A stretch of 36,266 bases of DNA from assembly GCF_019396355.1 (NCBI RefSeq), contig NZ_JAHKRK010000060.1, positions 1 through 36,266 on the forward strand, in the 5' to 3' direction. This document shows, in pieces, positions 1 through 9,406 of the stretch. The notes beneath the pieces were generated by a model. That model was not told the origin of the DNA. It worked only from the letters and a program-made list of their open reading frames with translations, and made no database searches. Origin of the DNA: Pseudonocardia nigra (GTDB taxonomy: Bacteria > Actinomycetota > Actinomycetes > Mycobacteriales > Pseudonocardiaceae). A program made the translations under genes and the position numbers. Every line of letters begins with the position of its first letter. Position 1 is the first letter of the stretch.

Positions 1-130
1 CACGGGCGCTCCACCTTGACGCCGGCTCCGGGGCGCCGCCAGGCACACCACACGACGAGGAACAACAAACAATCACGAACTGGTGCTTGACCGGGGCTCC
101 CGCCACAGATAAGTGCCGTTCGTGCAGTCG
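1..130. other. Left edge, no gene recognised
   Basis: I see no convincing coding sequence, RNA gene or strong hairpin here. The stretch lies downstream of the minus-strand thiamine-diphosphate enzyme gene, so it may hold that gene's 3' untranslated end. Confidence 0.5.
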
Positions 131-1759
131 TCAGTGGCCTCGGAACGCCTCCGCCAGCCACCACGACCCGCCGTCGGAGGCGATCTTCGCGTCGACGAGC
201 AGCGGGGCCGTCCGCGGCCCGGCCACCCAGTCGGCGACGCCGGCGAGGTCGGCGGGTGCCCGGACCGTCACGGCCTCGAACCCGGTACCGCGGGCGAGGG
301 CGGCGAAGTCGGTCTCCGGGAACCGGACGGTCGTGAGGTCGTCGCCGGTGAAGTGGTGCACCTCGGCGCCGTAGCCGCGGTCGTCGTACACGACCACGAC
401 CATCGGCAGCCCCAGCCGCACCACCGTCTCCAGCTCGGAGGCGCCCATCAGCGCCCCGCCGTCGCCGAGCGCCGCGACGGCGAGCCGGTCCGGCCGGGCG
501 AGCGCGGCCCCGATCGCGGTGGCGAGCCCGAGCCCCACCGACTGGAAGCCCTGGGTGAAGCAGAACCCGTGCTGGTCGGGAACCCGCAGGTAGGCGCTGG
601 GGTAGCCCATGAAGTTGCCGGAGTCGACGGCGACGGTGCGCTCGGCCGGGAGGAGGTCGTCCAGCGCGACGGACAGCGTGCGCGGGTCGATCCCGTCGGG
701 CCCGGTCAGGTCCTCGTGCGGGACGTCGCGCCAGCGGATCCGCTCCGCGATCGCGGCCCCGACCTCCGGGGTGCGGTAGCCGGTGCGCGGCGTTCCCAGC
801 GCGGCCAGCACGTCGACGGCGGTCGTGGCGACGTCGCCCAGCACGCCGAGGTCCACCGGCCGGTTCGCGCCGATCGCGTCGGCGTCCAGGTCGACCTGCA
901 CCACGCGGGCGTCCGGGCCGATGAGCGTGCCGTGCCGCATCGTCCACATGTTCAGCGAGCAGCCCCACCCGACGATCAGGTCGGCGTCGGAGATCAGCTC
1001 CGCGGCCAGCGGGGACGCGAACCCGCCGGAGATGCCCAGCGCCCACTCGTCGTCGTGGAACAGCCCGGCCGCCACGGCCGACGTGGCGAGCAGCGCGCCC
1101 GACGCCGCGCCCAGCGCGCGCAGTTCCTCACGGGCCGACCGGGCGCCGCGTCCGGCAACGAACACCGGCCGCTGCGCCGAGGTGAGCAGGGCTGCGAGGG
1201 CGGTCACGGCGTCCGCGCCGGGCCGGGCGGGCGCGAGGGCGGGCACGGGCCGCAGCGGCGCGCGGTCGGGCCCGTCGGCGGCCTGGACGTCGAGCGGCAG
1301 GTTGAGCACGACCGTGCGCCGCTGCTCCACGGCGGTGCGGTACGCGCGGACGGTGTCGGCAACCGCCGACGCGGGCGAGTGCACCCGCTCGGCCACGGCC
1401 CCGACCGCCCGGGCCAGCGCATCCTGGTCGATCCGGAAGTTCGACCGCACCGCGGCCGCGCCGGTGTCGGCGGCGAGCACGATCAGCGGGGTGCGGCTCT
1501 TGGCCGCCTCCGTGACCCCGGTCAGGGCGTTGGTGAGCCCGCAGCCCTGGTGCACCGACAGCACGCCGACCCGCCCGCTCGTGCGCGCGTACGCGTCGGC
1601 CATCGTCGCGGCCCCGCCCTCGTGCCGCGCCGCAACGAACGGCACACCGCCCGCACGCAGCGCGTTCGTCACGTGGAAGTTGCCGCTGCCGACCACTCCG
1701 AACGCGTGCCCGACGCCCAGCTCGGCGAGCGCGGCGCCGACCAGGTCGGCGACGGTCAC
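131..1759 (-). CDS. Thiamine-diphosphate-dependent decarboxylase/synthase
   Basis: A 542-residue protein of the acetolactate synthase/benzoylformate decarboxylase superfamily. The N-terminal Pyr domain carries the cofactor-activating glutamate in RHEGGAATMADAYAR (about Glu47). A central domain follows, and the C-terminal PP domain has the diphosphate/Mg site GDGGALMGASELE (Asp433) ending at YDDRGYGAE. Length fits the family. The GTG start at 1759 overlaps the cyclase stop as GTGA, which indicates translational coupling; open frame further upstream is only a shadow of the cyclase. Paired with a hydrolase of the isatin hydrolase/kynurenine formamidase type, it more likely decarboxylates a 2-oxo acid released by that partner than makes acetolactate. 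The substrate is inference. Confidence 0.85.
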   Translation of the reverse strand: MTVADLVGAALAELGVGHAFGVVGSGNFHVTNALRAGGVPFVAARHEGGAATMADAYARTSGRVGVLSVHQGCGLTNALTGVTEAAKSRTPLIVLAADTGAAAVRSNFRIDQDALARAVGAVAERVHSPASAVADTVRAYRTAVEQRRTVVLNLPLDVQAADGPDRAPLRPVPALAPARPGADAVTALAALLTSAQRPVFVAGRGARSAREELRALGAASGALLATSAVAAGLFHDDEWALGISGGFASPLAAELISDADLIVGWGCSLNMWTMRHGTLIGPDARVVQVDLDADAIGANRPVDLGVLGDVATTAVDVLAALGTPRTGYRTPEVGAAIAERIRWRDVPHEDLTGPDGIDPRTLSVALDDLLPAERTVAVDSGNFMGYPSAYLRVPDQHGFCFTQGFQSVGLGLATAIGAALARPDRLAVAALGDGGALMGASELETVVRLGLPMVVVVYDDRGYGAEVHHFTGDDLTTVRFPETDFAALARGTGFEAVTVRAPADLAGVADWVAGPRTAPLLVDAKIASDGGSWWLAEAFRGH

Positions 1760-2550
1760 GGGTTCTCGACCAGCGCGAGCACCCGCGCCGGGCTGCCCGA
1801 GCCGCCGACGATCGGCAGCGGCCCGGCGATCACGACGGCCCCGGTGACGGGCAGCCGGGCGAGGTTCTGCAGCTGCGTCAGCCCGTACTTCCCGGCCCCG
1901 AGGAGGAACGAGTGGCACGGGAACGGCGGGTCGAACGAGTGCGCCGCACCTGCGTCCGTGCCGACCGTCTCGACCCCGACCCCGAGGACGGGCGACTCCT
2001 CGGCGAGCCAGCGGGCGCACTCCACCGAGATGCCGGGGGTGTGCGGGCCGCTGTCGGTTCGCGAGGGGGAAGGATCGACACCGAGGAAGGCGGCGCCGTC
2101 CTCGCTGCGCGCGTCCCAGCCGGTGCGGTAGAGCAGCCAGCCCCCGTCCGGCAGCGGCCCGTGCTCGGCCTCCCACGCCCGGACGTGGTCGATCTCCAGC
2201 AGGAAGTCCGGGTCGGCAGCACTCTGCTCGGCGAAGTCCAGCACCACGGCCGGCGCGAGGAGCCGGGCCGGGGCCACCTGCGCGATGTCCTCGCCGTCGC
2301 GGCCGGTGACCCAGTGCACAGGCGCGTCGAAGTGCGTGCCAGTGTGCTCGCTGGTGCGGATGTCGTTCCAGTACCAGGCCGGGCCGCGGTCGTCGTACCG
2401 GCTGATCTCCTCCACCGCGAACGGCGAGGCGTTCGCGAACGGGGGCGGCAGCTGCAGGATGGGTGTACCGCTGTGCAGCGGCGCGGTGAGGTCGACGACC
2501 TCCACCCGCCGGGTGCGCAGCGCGTCCATCAGGTCGGCGAGCACGGACAT
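1756..2550 (-). CDS. Cyclase family protein (Mn/Zn-dependent amidohydrolase-like)
   Basis: A 264-residue protein of the cyclase family, which includes bacterial kynurenine formamidase and isatin hydrolase. The signature HxGTHxDxPxH is complete as HTGTHFDAPVH at residues 69-79; His69, His73, Asp75 and His79 are the expected metal ligands and base. The ATG at 2550 is preceded by GGAGGAACGT, a good ribosome-binding site, and is chosen over an in-frame start near 2676. It is the first gene of a two-gene operon with the thiamine-diphosphate enzyme. Ring or amide hydrolysis of an aromatic compound to a 2-oxo acid, followed by decarboxylation, would explain the pairing. An isatin-to-isatinate step is one possibility, not shown. 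Confidence 0.85.
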   Translation of the reverse strand: MSVLADLMDALRTRRVEVVDLTAPLHSGTPILQLPPPFANASPFAVEEISRYDDRGPAWYWNDIRTSEHTGTHFDAPVHWVTGRDGEDIAQVAPARLLAPAVVLDFAEQSAADPDFLLEIDHVRAWEAEHGPLPDGGWLLYRTGWDARSEDGAAFLGVDPSPSRTDSGPHTPGISVECARWLAEESPVLGVGVETVGTDAGAAHSFDPPFPCHSFLLGAGKYGLTQLQNLARLPVTGAVVIAGPLPIVGGSGSPARVLALVENP

Positions 2551-2583
2551 ACGTTCCTCCAGGCTGCGCGCTGTGCGCGAACG

Positions 2584-2616
2584 GCACTTTCGTCCAAACC
2601 TATTGCACGAAACTGC
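2584..2616. promoter_or_regulatory. Inverted repeat, operator candidate for the cyclase operon
   Basis: On the minus strand, GCAGTTTCGTGCAA and the reverse complement of its partner arm, GCACTTTCGTCCAA, agree at 12 of 14 positions and are separated by 5 nt. The site lies 34-66 nt upstream of the cyclase ATG, where a repressor or activator dimer could control the operon. No regulator is assigned; the LuxR gene next door is frameshifted. Confidence 0.5.
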
Positions 2617-2632
2617 CCCTCGTTCACACCCG

Positions 2633-4319
2633 TCACTTCCGGGTGCCGAACGGCTGCCGTACGAGGCGACGCCCATGAGGTGGGAGATCCGACGTCCTGA
2701 GGGTACGGGCGACAGCCTCGGCCCGGCTCACGACGCCGAGCTTCGCCAGCACGCTGCTCACATGATGTTCAGCGGTACGCCGGCTGATGGTGAGGCGCTG
2801 AGCGATCTGCTCGTTGGACATCCCCTCGGTGAGCAAGCCCAGCACCTCGGTCTCCCGCTGGGTGAGCGGGCCTGCGCGCCTGGGCCGCCGGCGGCCTGGC
2901 CCTCCGAGCCGTCGCAGGACGCTTGCAGCGGCATCGGCGTCGGGCGCGGCGGACATCTGTTCGAACTGCTCCAGCGCTGCGTGGGCCTCGGCCATTGCGA
3001 TCCCGGGGCTGGTCGCCGCGAGTGCACGGGCAAGGGCAAGTCGCGTCCGCGCCTCCTCGTACGGCAGTCCAGCGCTGCCGAATCTGCCGAGTGCCGCTTC
3101 AAGGTGTCGCACAGCCTCCTCGTCCCCTGCCGCATCGCAGGCAAGGCCCGCGACGTAGTCCGCCAAAGCCACAACCAGGGCGTGGCTCCCCGTGGCCAGC
3201 TCGCGGAGCCGACCGCCGACCACCTCGGCGTTCTCGACCCGTCCGGCTGCGATCTCGGCCTCGGCCAGCAGGGTCAGCACGGGTGCGTGGAGGACACCGT
3301 CGCCGTGCCGCGTGAGATGCCGGCGCAGCACACAGACCGCGAGTTCCGCGTCGCCCCGCGCAAGGTGCAGGCGCGCGATGGGCGCCACGGCGGCCGGATC
3401 GTGTTCATGCCCGCCGAGCAGCTGTGCGGCCTCCTCGAGCCGCCCCTGGCGTACGCGGAGGTCGGCAAGCCGGATGAGCGCGCCGGCCCGCAACCCCGGG
3501 TATGCCGGGTCGTGCCTGCGCACCGACCACTCCAGCTCGCGCTCGGCCTCCCCCCACCGACCCGCCGCCGTGAGGATCCCGCAGTAGTACGTGCGGCAGT
3601 AGATCGTCGAGACGGGGACGGCGCCGGTGCGGTCCACCCATGACTCCGCCACCGCCATCCACTGCTCCGCGCGACGCACGTCGCGGGCCAACTCGCACGC
3701 GAACAGCATCTTGCAGTAGATGTCACCGATGTCGGCGGGGTTCGCCACCTCCCCGTTCGTCGCAGCCGCCACCGCCTCGTCGAGGCGCAGCATTCCCTCG
3801 TCGATCCGGCCGCGCTCGATCAGGCACCAGCCGACGTAGCTCAGCGCGTCGAACCCGAGGTCGGTGTCACCGAATCGCTCGGCGATCGCCTCAGCAGCGG
3901 CGACGTGTCGCTCCCGCTCCTCCGGGTCCTCGGTGAACAGGGCGCCGAGGAGCGCGACGCGGCCCCGCTCCGGACAGTCCCCGACCTCGCGCACGACGCT
4001 GCGCGCCCGTCCGAGCCATCCGCTCGCTGCGGCGAAGTTGCCGAGAACGGACCCCGTACAGGTACGCCAGCCAGCACGCGACCTGGACGGCCTGGCGATC
4101 GTCCCCGCGGCCCCGGAAGCCGGCATATGCCCGCTCGTGGACCTCGATCGCAGTGCGGTAGTCGCCCTGCCAGTAGAGGCTCTGTGCCAACCCGTCGAGG
4201 GCTTCCGCCGACCCGTCGGCTTCGGCCGCCTCGTGGAAAACCGTCTGCGCCGCCGCCCAGTCGCCACGGCGGAGCGCCTCGCGGCCCGTGTGTACGAGCT
4301 CGACCGCCCGCGGTTCCAC
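2633..4319 (-). pseudogene. LuxR-family transcriptional regulator with TPR-like region, frameshifted
   Basis: About 561 residues once one frameshift is repaired. The N-terminal part (VEPRAVELVHTGREALRRGD... to WLAYLYG) lies in one frame and the rest (SVLGNFAAASGWLGRA... onward) in another. They join across the C run at 4052-4055, where removing one base restores a continuous TPR-like helical protein. The C-terminus is a clear LuxR helix-turn-helix (LTQRETEVLGLLTEGMSNEQ, then SRRTAEHHVSSVLAKLG). The GTG at 4319 is the likely start; a nearby ATG is out of frame with the N-terminus. It is divergent from the flavin oxidoreductase, a plausible target. The indel could be a sequencing error, in which case the gene is intact. 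Confidence 0.75.
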
Positions 4320-4463
4320 GCCGCCAGCATCGCATGCGCTCCGCACGCCCGAAATGGCTGTCCGACCGCGAAACCCGGGTGCGGATGGGCATTTCCACCC
4401 ATGCTGGAACAGCGGGACGCCGGGAGGATGCACAGGACAGCCGCTCCCGGACCGGAGGTCACG

Positions 4464-5855
4464 ATGAGTTCGACGACGAACGCAGGTCCCGTCGAGAAGC
4501 TCGCTTCGACGTTCAGCGGGGAGCTGATCCGCCCGGTGGACGGCGGGTACGAGCCCGCCCGCCGGGTGTGGAACGCCGCGATCGACAAGCGCCCGCTGCT
4601 GATCGCGCGCCCCCGCGGGTCGGCGGACGTGCTCGCCGCCGTGCGGTACGCGGCCGACCAGGGCTTACCGGTGGCGGTGCGGTGTGGCGGGCACAGTGTC
4701 GCCGGCACGAGCGTCTGTGACGACGGCATGCTGGTCGACCTGTCGCTCATGAAGGAAGTGCAGGTCGACGCCGCAGCGCGTACCGCGCGGGCCGCCGGCG
4801 GCGTGACCTGGGGCGAGTACGACCGCGCGACCGAGCCGTTCGGCCTCGCCTCACCCGGCGGTCGCGTCACCACCACCGGGATCGGCGGCTTCACCCTCGG
4901 TGGTGGCTACGGCTGGTTGTCGCCGAAGCACGGCCTCGCCTGCGACAACCTCGTCTCCGCCGAGGTGGTCACCGCCGACGGCCGGCTGCTCACCGCGAAC
5001 GACCGCGAGAACAGCGATCTGTTCTGGGGCCTCCACGGAGGGGGTGGCAACTTCGGCGTCGTCACCTCCTTCGAGTTCCGCCTGCACCCGGTGGGCCCCT
5101 CGATCACCGGAGGCATGCTGCTCCACCCGCTGGAGCAGGCGGCCGAGGTGCTGCGCGGCTACCGGGAGTACGTCGACGGCGGGCCGGACGAGCTGTCGAC
5201 GGCGTTTGCGCTCTTCCCCGCCCCGCCCGAACCGTTCGTTCCGGCTGAGCTGCACGGCAGGACCGTGCTCGGGATGATCGTGTGTCACTGCGGCGACCCG
5301 GAGGAGGGAGCGCGGGTCGTCGCCCCGCTCAGGCGCCTCGGGCCGCCGGCCGCGGACCTGGTCGGCCCCATGCCCTACACGACGCTGCAGGCGTTGCTCG
5401 ACCCGACCGCCCCGCCGGGATGGCGGTGGTACAACTCCGGAGATCATCTGGCCGAGCTCACCGACGAGGCGATCGACGTCCTCGTGCAGCACGCGCCGTC
5501 GGGGCTCGCGCCGCTCACCCAGATCATCGTGTTCCGGCACGGCGGCGCGGTCGGCCGCGTCCCCGAGACCGGGACCGCCGTCGGCAACCGGGCCGCTCCC
5601 TACCTGCTCCATCCGCTCGCCGCGTGGCTCTCGGCCGACGACGACGACCGCCACATGGCCTGGCTGCGCGATGTGGTAGACGCGATGAAGCCGTACTCGA
5701 CCGGTGGCGTCTACCTCAACTTCGCGCCTGACGATGACGCGATCGTGCCCGGCGGCTACAGCCGTGAGCAGTACGCGCGCCTGCGGGCGCTGAAGGACGT
5801 GTACGAGGCGTCCAACATGTTCCGTTTCAACCACAACATCCGTCCGGCGACCTGA
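4464..5855 (+). CDS. FAD-binding oxidoreductase (PCMH fold with berberine-bridge C-terminus)
   Basis: 463 residues. The N-terminal PCMH-type FAD domain includes VRCGGHSVAG, whose His77 is the usual 8-alpha-histidyl FAD attachment residue, and GGGYGWLSPKHGL. The second cysteine that gives bicovalent FAD in some relatives is absent from that loop, so single covalent linkage is expected. The C-terminal berberine-bridge-like segment NMFRFNHNIRP is intact. The family oxidises sugars, alcohols or alkaloid-like substrates with O2; the substrate is unknown here. GGAGGT at 4453-4458 sets the ATG. It diverges from the LuxR regulator gene and is followed 26 nt later by the ATPase relic. Confidence 0.85.
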   Translation: MSSTTNAGPVEKLASTFSGELIRPVDGGYEPARRVWNAAIDKRPLLIARPRGSADVLAAVRYAADQGLPVAVRCGGHSVAGTSVCDDGMLVDLSLMKEVQVDAAARTARAAGGVTWGEYDRATEPFGLASPGGRVTTTGIGGFTLGGGYGWLSPKHGLACDNLVSAEVVTADGRLLTANDRENSDLFWGLHGGGGNFGVVTSFEFRLHPVGPSITGGMLLHPLEQAAEVLRGYREYVDGGPDELSTAFALFPAPPEPFVPAELHGRTVLGMIVCHCGDPEEGARVVAPLRRLGPPAADLVGPMPYTTLQALLDPTAPPGWRWYNSGDHLAELTDEAIDVLVQHAPSGLAPLTQIIVFRHGGAVGRVPETGTAVGNRAAPYLLHPLAAWLSADDDDRHMAWLRDVVDAMKPYSTGGVYLNFAPDDDAIVPGGYSREQYARLRALKDVYEASNMFRFNHNIRPAT

Positions 5856-5881
5856 CCACGGGACGGTGGAATCATTCAGGG

Positions 5882-7173
5882 ATGGACGGCCGGGGCTTCG
5901 TCGGTCGCACCCGGCAGCTGGCCGACCTGGACCGGGCGCTCGTCGACGCCGCGTCCGGGCGGGGCGAGCTCGTCCTGCTGATCGGCGAGCCGGGGATCGG
6001 CAAGACGCGGCTCGCGGCCGAGGTGGCGCGCCGCGCGCACGAGCGCTGCGTGGCCGTGGTGTGGGCGACGTGCCCGGAGAGCGGCGCACCCGCGTTCTGG
6101 CCGTGGACCCAGGTGCTCCGTTCGGTGTTCGACCCTGCCTCCACCACCGCGTCGCCCGCCGCCTCCCTCGGCCTCGCGGCCGCCCTCCTCGATCCCACCG
6201 GACCACCCTCGGCCGGCGATGATCCGGAGCTGGCGCGCTTCCTGCTCTTCGACGCCGTGGAGACGGCCCTGCGCGGTCCGGCGCGGGCTCAGCCCCGGCT
6301 GGTGGTGCTCGACGACCTGTAATGGGCCGACGACGCCTCGCTGCGGCTGCTCGCCTTCGTCGCCGCCCGGCTCGTCACATCGCCCGTGGTGCTGCTCGGG
6401 ACCTGCCGGGAGGCGCCGGACCGGGACGTCCGCGCGCCCGGGCCGCTGCACGACCTCGTCCGGCACGGTCGCCGCCTGGCGCTCGGCGGGCTGTCCGTCG
6501 GCGAGGTCGCCGAGCTCGTGACCCGACTCGCCGGCCGCCCGGCCGCCGATCCCACGATCGCAGCCTTGCGCTCTCCTCGGGGGCCACCCCGTCGCGTCCT
6601 GGGCCTACGACGCCCTGGTCCCGCACCGGCACCGGTTCGCCGTCGAGGGCATCGGGGCGTACTGGCACGGCTCGGTGGAGCGGCCGCTCGGCCTGCTCGC
6701 CGCCGCGCTAGGCCGCGGCGCGGGACAGCAAGGGCATGCGCGACCTGGCCCACCTGCTCGCCCGGCCGGGACAGGAGATCGCCGCCCTGGACCTCGCCGG
6801 CGTCCGCGGCGCCGACCTGGGCGAGGTGAGCGACGCCAGGGCGCGCTCGGCCTACCGGGCGCGGCTGGCGGAGCTCGACACCGAGCTCGCCGAGGCCGAC
6901 ACGGGCGGGGACGTCGAGCGGTCCGCCCGGGCGGCGGCGGAACGGGACGCCCCCGTCGCCCACCTCACCGCCGCCTACGGGCTCGGCGGACGCGCGCGCC
7001 GGGCCGGTGATCCGGGGGAGCGGGCCCGCTCCGCGGTGACGGCGCGGATCCGCGACGCGCTGCGGCGCATCGAGCGCGCCCACCCCGAGCTCGGCCACCA
7101 CCTCGACCGCTCCGTGCGGACCGGATCGTTCTGCGCCTATCAGCCGGAAGATCCGGTGTCCTGGCAACTGTGA
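5882..7173 (+). pseudogene. AAA-ATPase (LuxR/MalT-like regulator) relic with stop and frameshifts
   Basis: The start resembles large actinobacterial AAA-type regulators: FVGRTRQLADLDRAL, Walker A GEPGIGKTRLA, and Walker B LVVLDDL followed by an in-frame TAA (6320-6322) exactly where His or Gln precedes WADDASLRLL in relatives. Reading continues in the same frame to about 6570, changes frame to give GHPVASWAYDAL, and changes again near 6715 to give DSKGMRDLAHLLARPGQEI and a C-terminus ending in SVRTGSFCAYQPEDPVSWQL. Relatives are usually far longer with a helical-repeat middle, so that middle seems deleted. With one stop, two frame changes and a likely deletion this is a pseudogene, not one sequencing slip. 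Confidence 0.75.
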
Positions 7174-7248
7174 GCCGCGTTCTCCCCACCGTGAGCCCGT
7201 TCCTCCCGCCTACCGGGTGACAGTCCCGAACGGCACGAGGAGGACGAG

Positions 7249-7626
7249 ATGCCCAAGATCGACAAGGTCGGCGCGACGTGGGTCGAGACCCTCGAGGGGG
7301 TCTTCGACGGCCGGTTCCACGACCTCGGCGGCTACACGGCCCAGTTCGAGCACTACCTCGCCGACAACGACCCGGCGGACCTGTTCCGCGGCCTGCCCGG
7401 CGACCGCTGCCAGTGCCCGCACTGGGGCGTGGTGCTGCGCGGCCGGCTGGTTTACCGCTACGCCGACGGCACCGAGGACGTCATCGAGCCGGGCGAGGCG
7501 TACTACGCACCCCCTGGCCACCTGCCACTCTTCGTGGCCGGCACCGAGATCGTCGAGTTCAGCCCCACCGAGGAATTCCGGAGGACGGCCCAGGCCGTTC
7601 TCGACAAGGCGGCGGCACGGGCGTGA
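7249..7626 (+). CDS. Small cupin-fold protein
   Basis: 125 residues with a cupin-like pattern: PHWGVVLRGRLVYRYADGTE, then VIEPGEAYYAPPGHLPLF and a final EFSPTEEF strand. Metal ligands of classical cupins are only partly present, so it may bind a small ligand rather than catalyse. The ribosome-binding site GAGGAGG precedes the ATG at 7249. Its TGA overlaps the GTG of the phosphotransferase (GTGA), so the two are likely co-translated. Confidence 0.75.
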   Translation: MPKIDKVGATWVETLEGVFDGRFHDLGGYTAQFEHYLADNDPADLFRGLPGDRCQCPHWGVVLRGRLVYRYADGTEDVIEPGEAYYAPPGHLPLFVAGTEIVEFSPTEEFRRTAQAVLDKAAARA

Positions 7627-8529
7627 TCAGCGTCGACCTGGCGATGCAGGTCACGGGCGATGCAGTCGGGCGGGAGCGCCGGCTCTGGTCGGCGGGCGTG
7701 CTCGACCGGCTGCCGGCAGGCGTCGGGCACGCCGTCATCGCCGCGTGGCAGGAGGACGGTGCCACCGTCGTGCTCATGCGCGACGTGTCCGAACACGTCG
7801 TCGGCTGGCGGCGCCTGCTGGACCGCGAGCAGTGCCGGCACCCTGCTCGCGGCGGTCGCGTCCCTGCACGGCGCGTTCCGGGATGCTCCTGTCGACGAAC
7901 TGTGCCCGCTCGAGGTTCGGGTGAGCCTCCTGTCCCCCCGGCGGATGGCGCCGCTGACCGCCGGCCCGAACCCGCTGCCCGGGCTGGTGCTGCGGGGATG
8001 GGAGCGGTTCGCCGAGCTCGCGCGACGCGACGTCGCGGACGTCGTGGTCGGACTGCTCGACGACCCGGCGCCGCTCGTCGCCGGGCTGTCCCGGCTCCCG
8101 CACACCCTGATCCACGGTGACCTCTGGCTGGTCAACCTGGCGCTGGAGCCCGACCAGGTCACCCTGCTCGACTGGGGGATCGCCAGCTGGGCTCCACCTG
8201 CGGTGGAGATCGCGTCCTTCCTGGCCGGCAACGCGTCGCAGGTGCAGGCTGGTCGCGAGCAGCTCGTCGAGGACGTGCGCGGGATCTGGGCCTGCTGGGG
8301 CGAGGACCAGCTCCGTCTCGGCTTCGTCGCCGGGCTGCTCGAGCTGGCCTGGAAAAAGGCCCTCGATGCGACCGAACACCCCGACCCGGCCACGCGGTCG
8401 GCTGCGCGCGCAGACCTTGCCTGGTGGATGCGGGCCGCCGAGCCGGGGCTCGAGACGCTGGCGGGGGCGGCAGGCCCGCTGCCGGCCCTGCCGCGCCCAT
8501 GGGACGGTCGGATCGTGCCGTCGCGATGA
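7623..8529 (+). pseudogene. Aminoglycoside-phosphotransferase-like kinase, frameshifted
   Basis: The N-terminal lobe (VISVDLAMQVTGDAVGRERR ... WRRLLDREQC) is in one frame and the rest (GTLLAAVASLHGAFRDAPVD onward) in another. The shift is near 7831-7836; removing one C from TGCCGG would join them. The C-terminal lobe has the APH catalytic loop HGDLWLVNL and the metal-binding LLDWG, so the fold family is secure. Such proteins phosphorylate small molecules; the substrate is unknown. Length after repair is about 300 residues, normal for the family. The GTG start overlaps the upstream cupin stop. Confidence 0.7.
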
Positions 8530-8703
8530 CGGCCTCGCGCGGACCTCGTCCTGCCGCAGCGCGGTGGTGGATCGCGAGTGTTGCCCCGGTCCCGGTGCGC
8601 GACAGGGGAACGCAGCCGGGACGGACGCCTGCGACCTGGTGCGCCCGCGCCCGCTCACTGTCAAACTGGCGCCCCACTGCGGCTGCGGAGGAGCGGCGCG
8701 GAC

Positions 8704-9182
8704 ATGATCCCCTATCAGCTCGGCCCCGGCGAGGGCGACGCGATCTGGATGTACGACGGCCTGGACACCATCAAGGCCGACCACGGTGACACGGACGGCA
8801 GGTTCACCCTCGTCGAATTCGCCGACAACGCGGAGTCCGCGGTCCCGATGCACGTCAACAACCACTTCGAGCCGGCTTCTACATCCTGAACGGCGAGTAC
8901 GTCTTCGCCGTCGGCGACGAGCTCCACCGCGCGACCGCAGGTACGTGGATCTTCGCGCCGCGGGGGACGCCGCACGCGTGGCGGTGCGAGCCGCCAGGAG
9001 GCCGCGTCCTGAGCCTGACGGTGCCCGCCGGGTTCGACGCCTTCTACCGGGAGGCCGGTGAGCGCGTCCCGGCCGGCAGCCCGCTCCCCGAGGCTCGCGA
9101 GCCCGACATCGAGGCACTCACGCGCACTGCCGCCGAGCACGGGATCACGATCACCGGGCCGCCGCCGAGCTCATCCCGCTGA
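8704..9182 (+). pseudogene. Cupin-domain protein, frameshifted
   Basis: The opening MIPYQLGPGEGDAIWMYDGL ... PMHVNNHFEP runs into a stop, while the next frame continues GFYILNGEYVFAVGDELHRA ... WIFAPRGTPHAWRCEPPGG to a stop at 9182. Adding one G at the GG near 8872-8873 restores a 159-residue cupin of the quercetin-dioxygenase-like type. The H-N-N-H and P-H-A motifs that supply metal ligands are then present. Intact cupins of this type are often oxygenases or sugar/small-molecule binders; no specific role is supported here. Confidence 0.7.
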
Positions 9183-9406
9183 CGGCCGTTGCCGGCGGCG
9201 AACTTCACCCTGATGCGCCGGGCGTAGCACTCGACGACCTGGAGCTGCCGACAGGTAGCACGGCCACCAACGCCGCTCAGTCGGCCGTCGGGCCCTCGCA
9301 CCTGCGGTTTTCCGCACCCCGCCGCGGTGGTCCGCCCACTCCCGCTCGCCACCGCCGCTTCATAGCGTCGCCGGCCATCCCCGACGTCGAGAAACGGGAG
9401 GACGGA

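Noticed and set aside
113..2131. Long plus-strand open frame opposite the cyclase and ThDP genes
   Set aside because: Its product is repetitive and Arg/Gly/Pro-rich with no family features, as expected for the antisense of high-GC genes.
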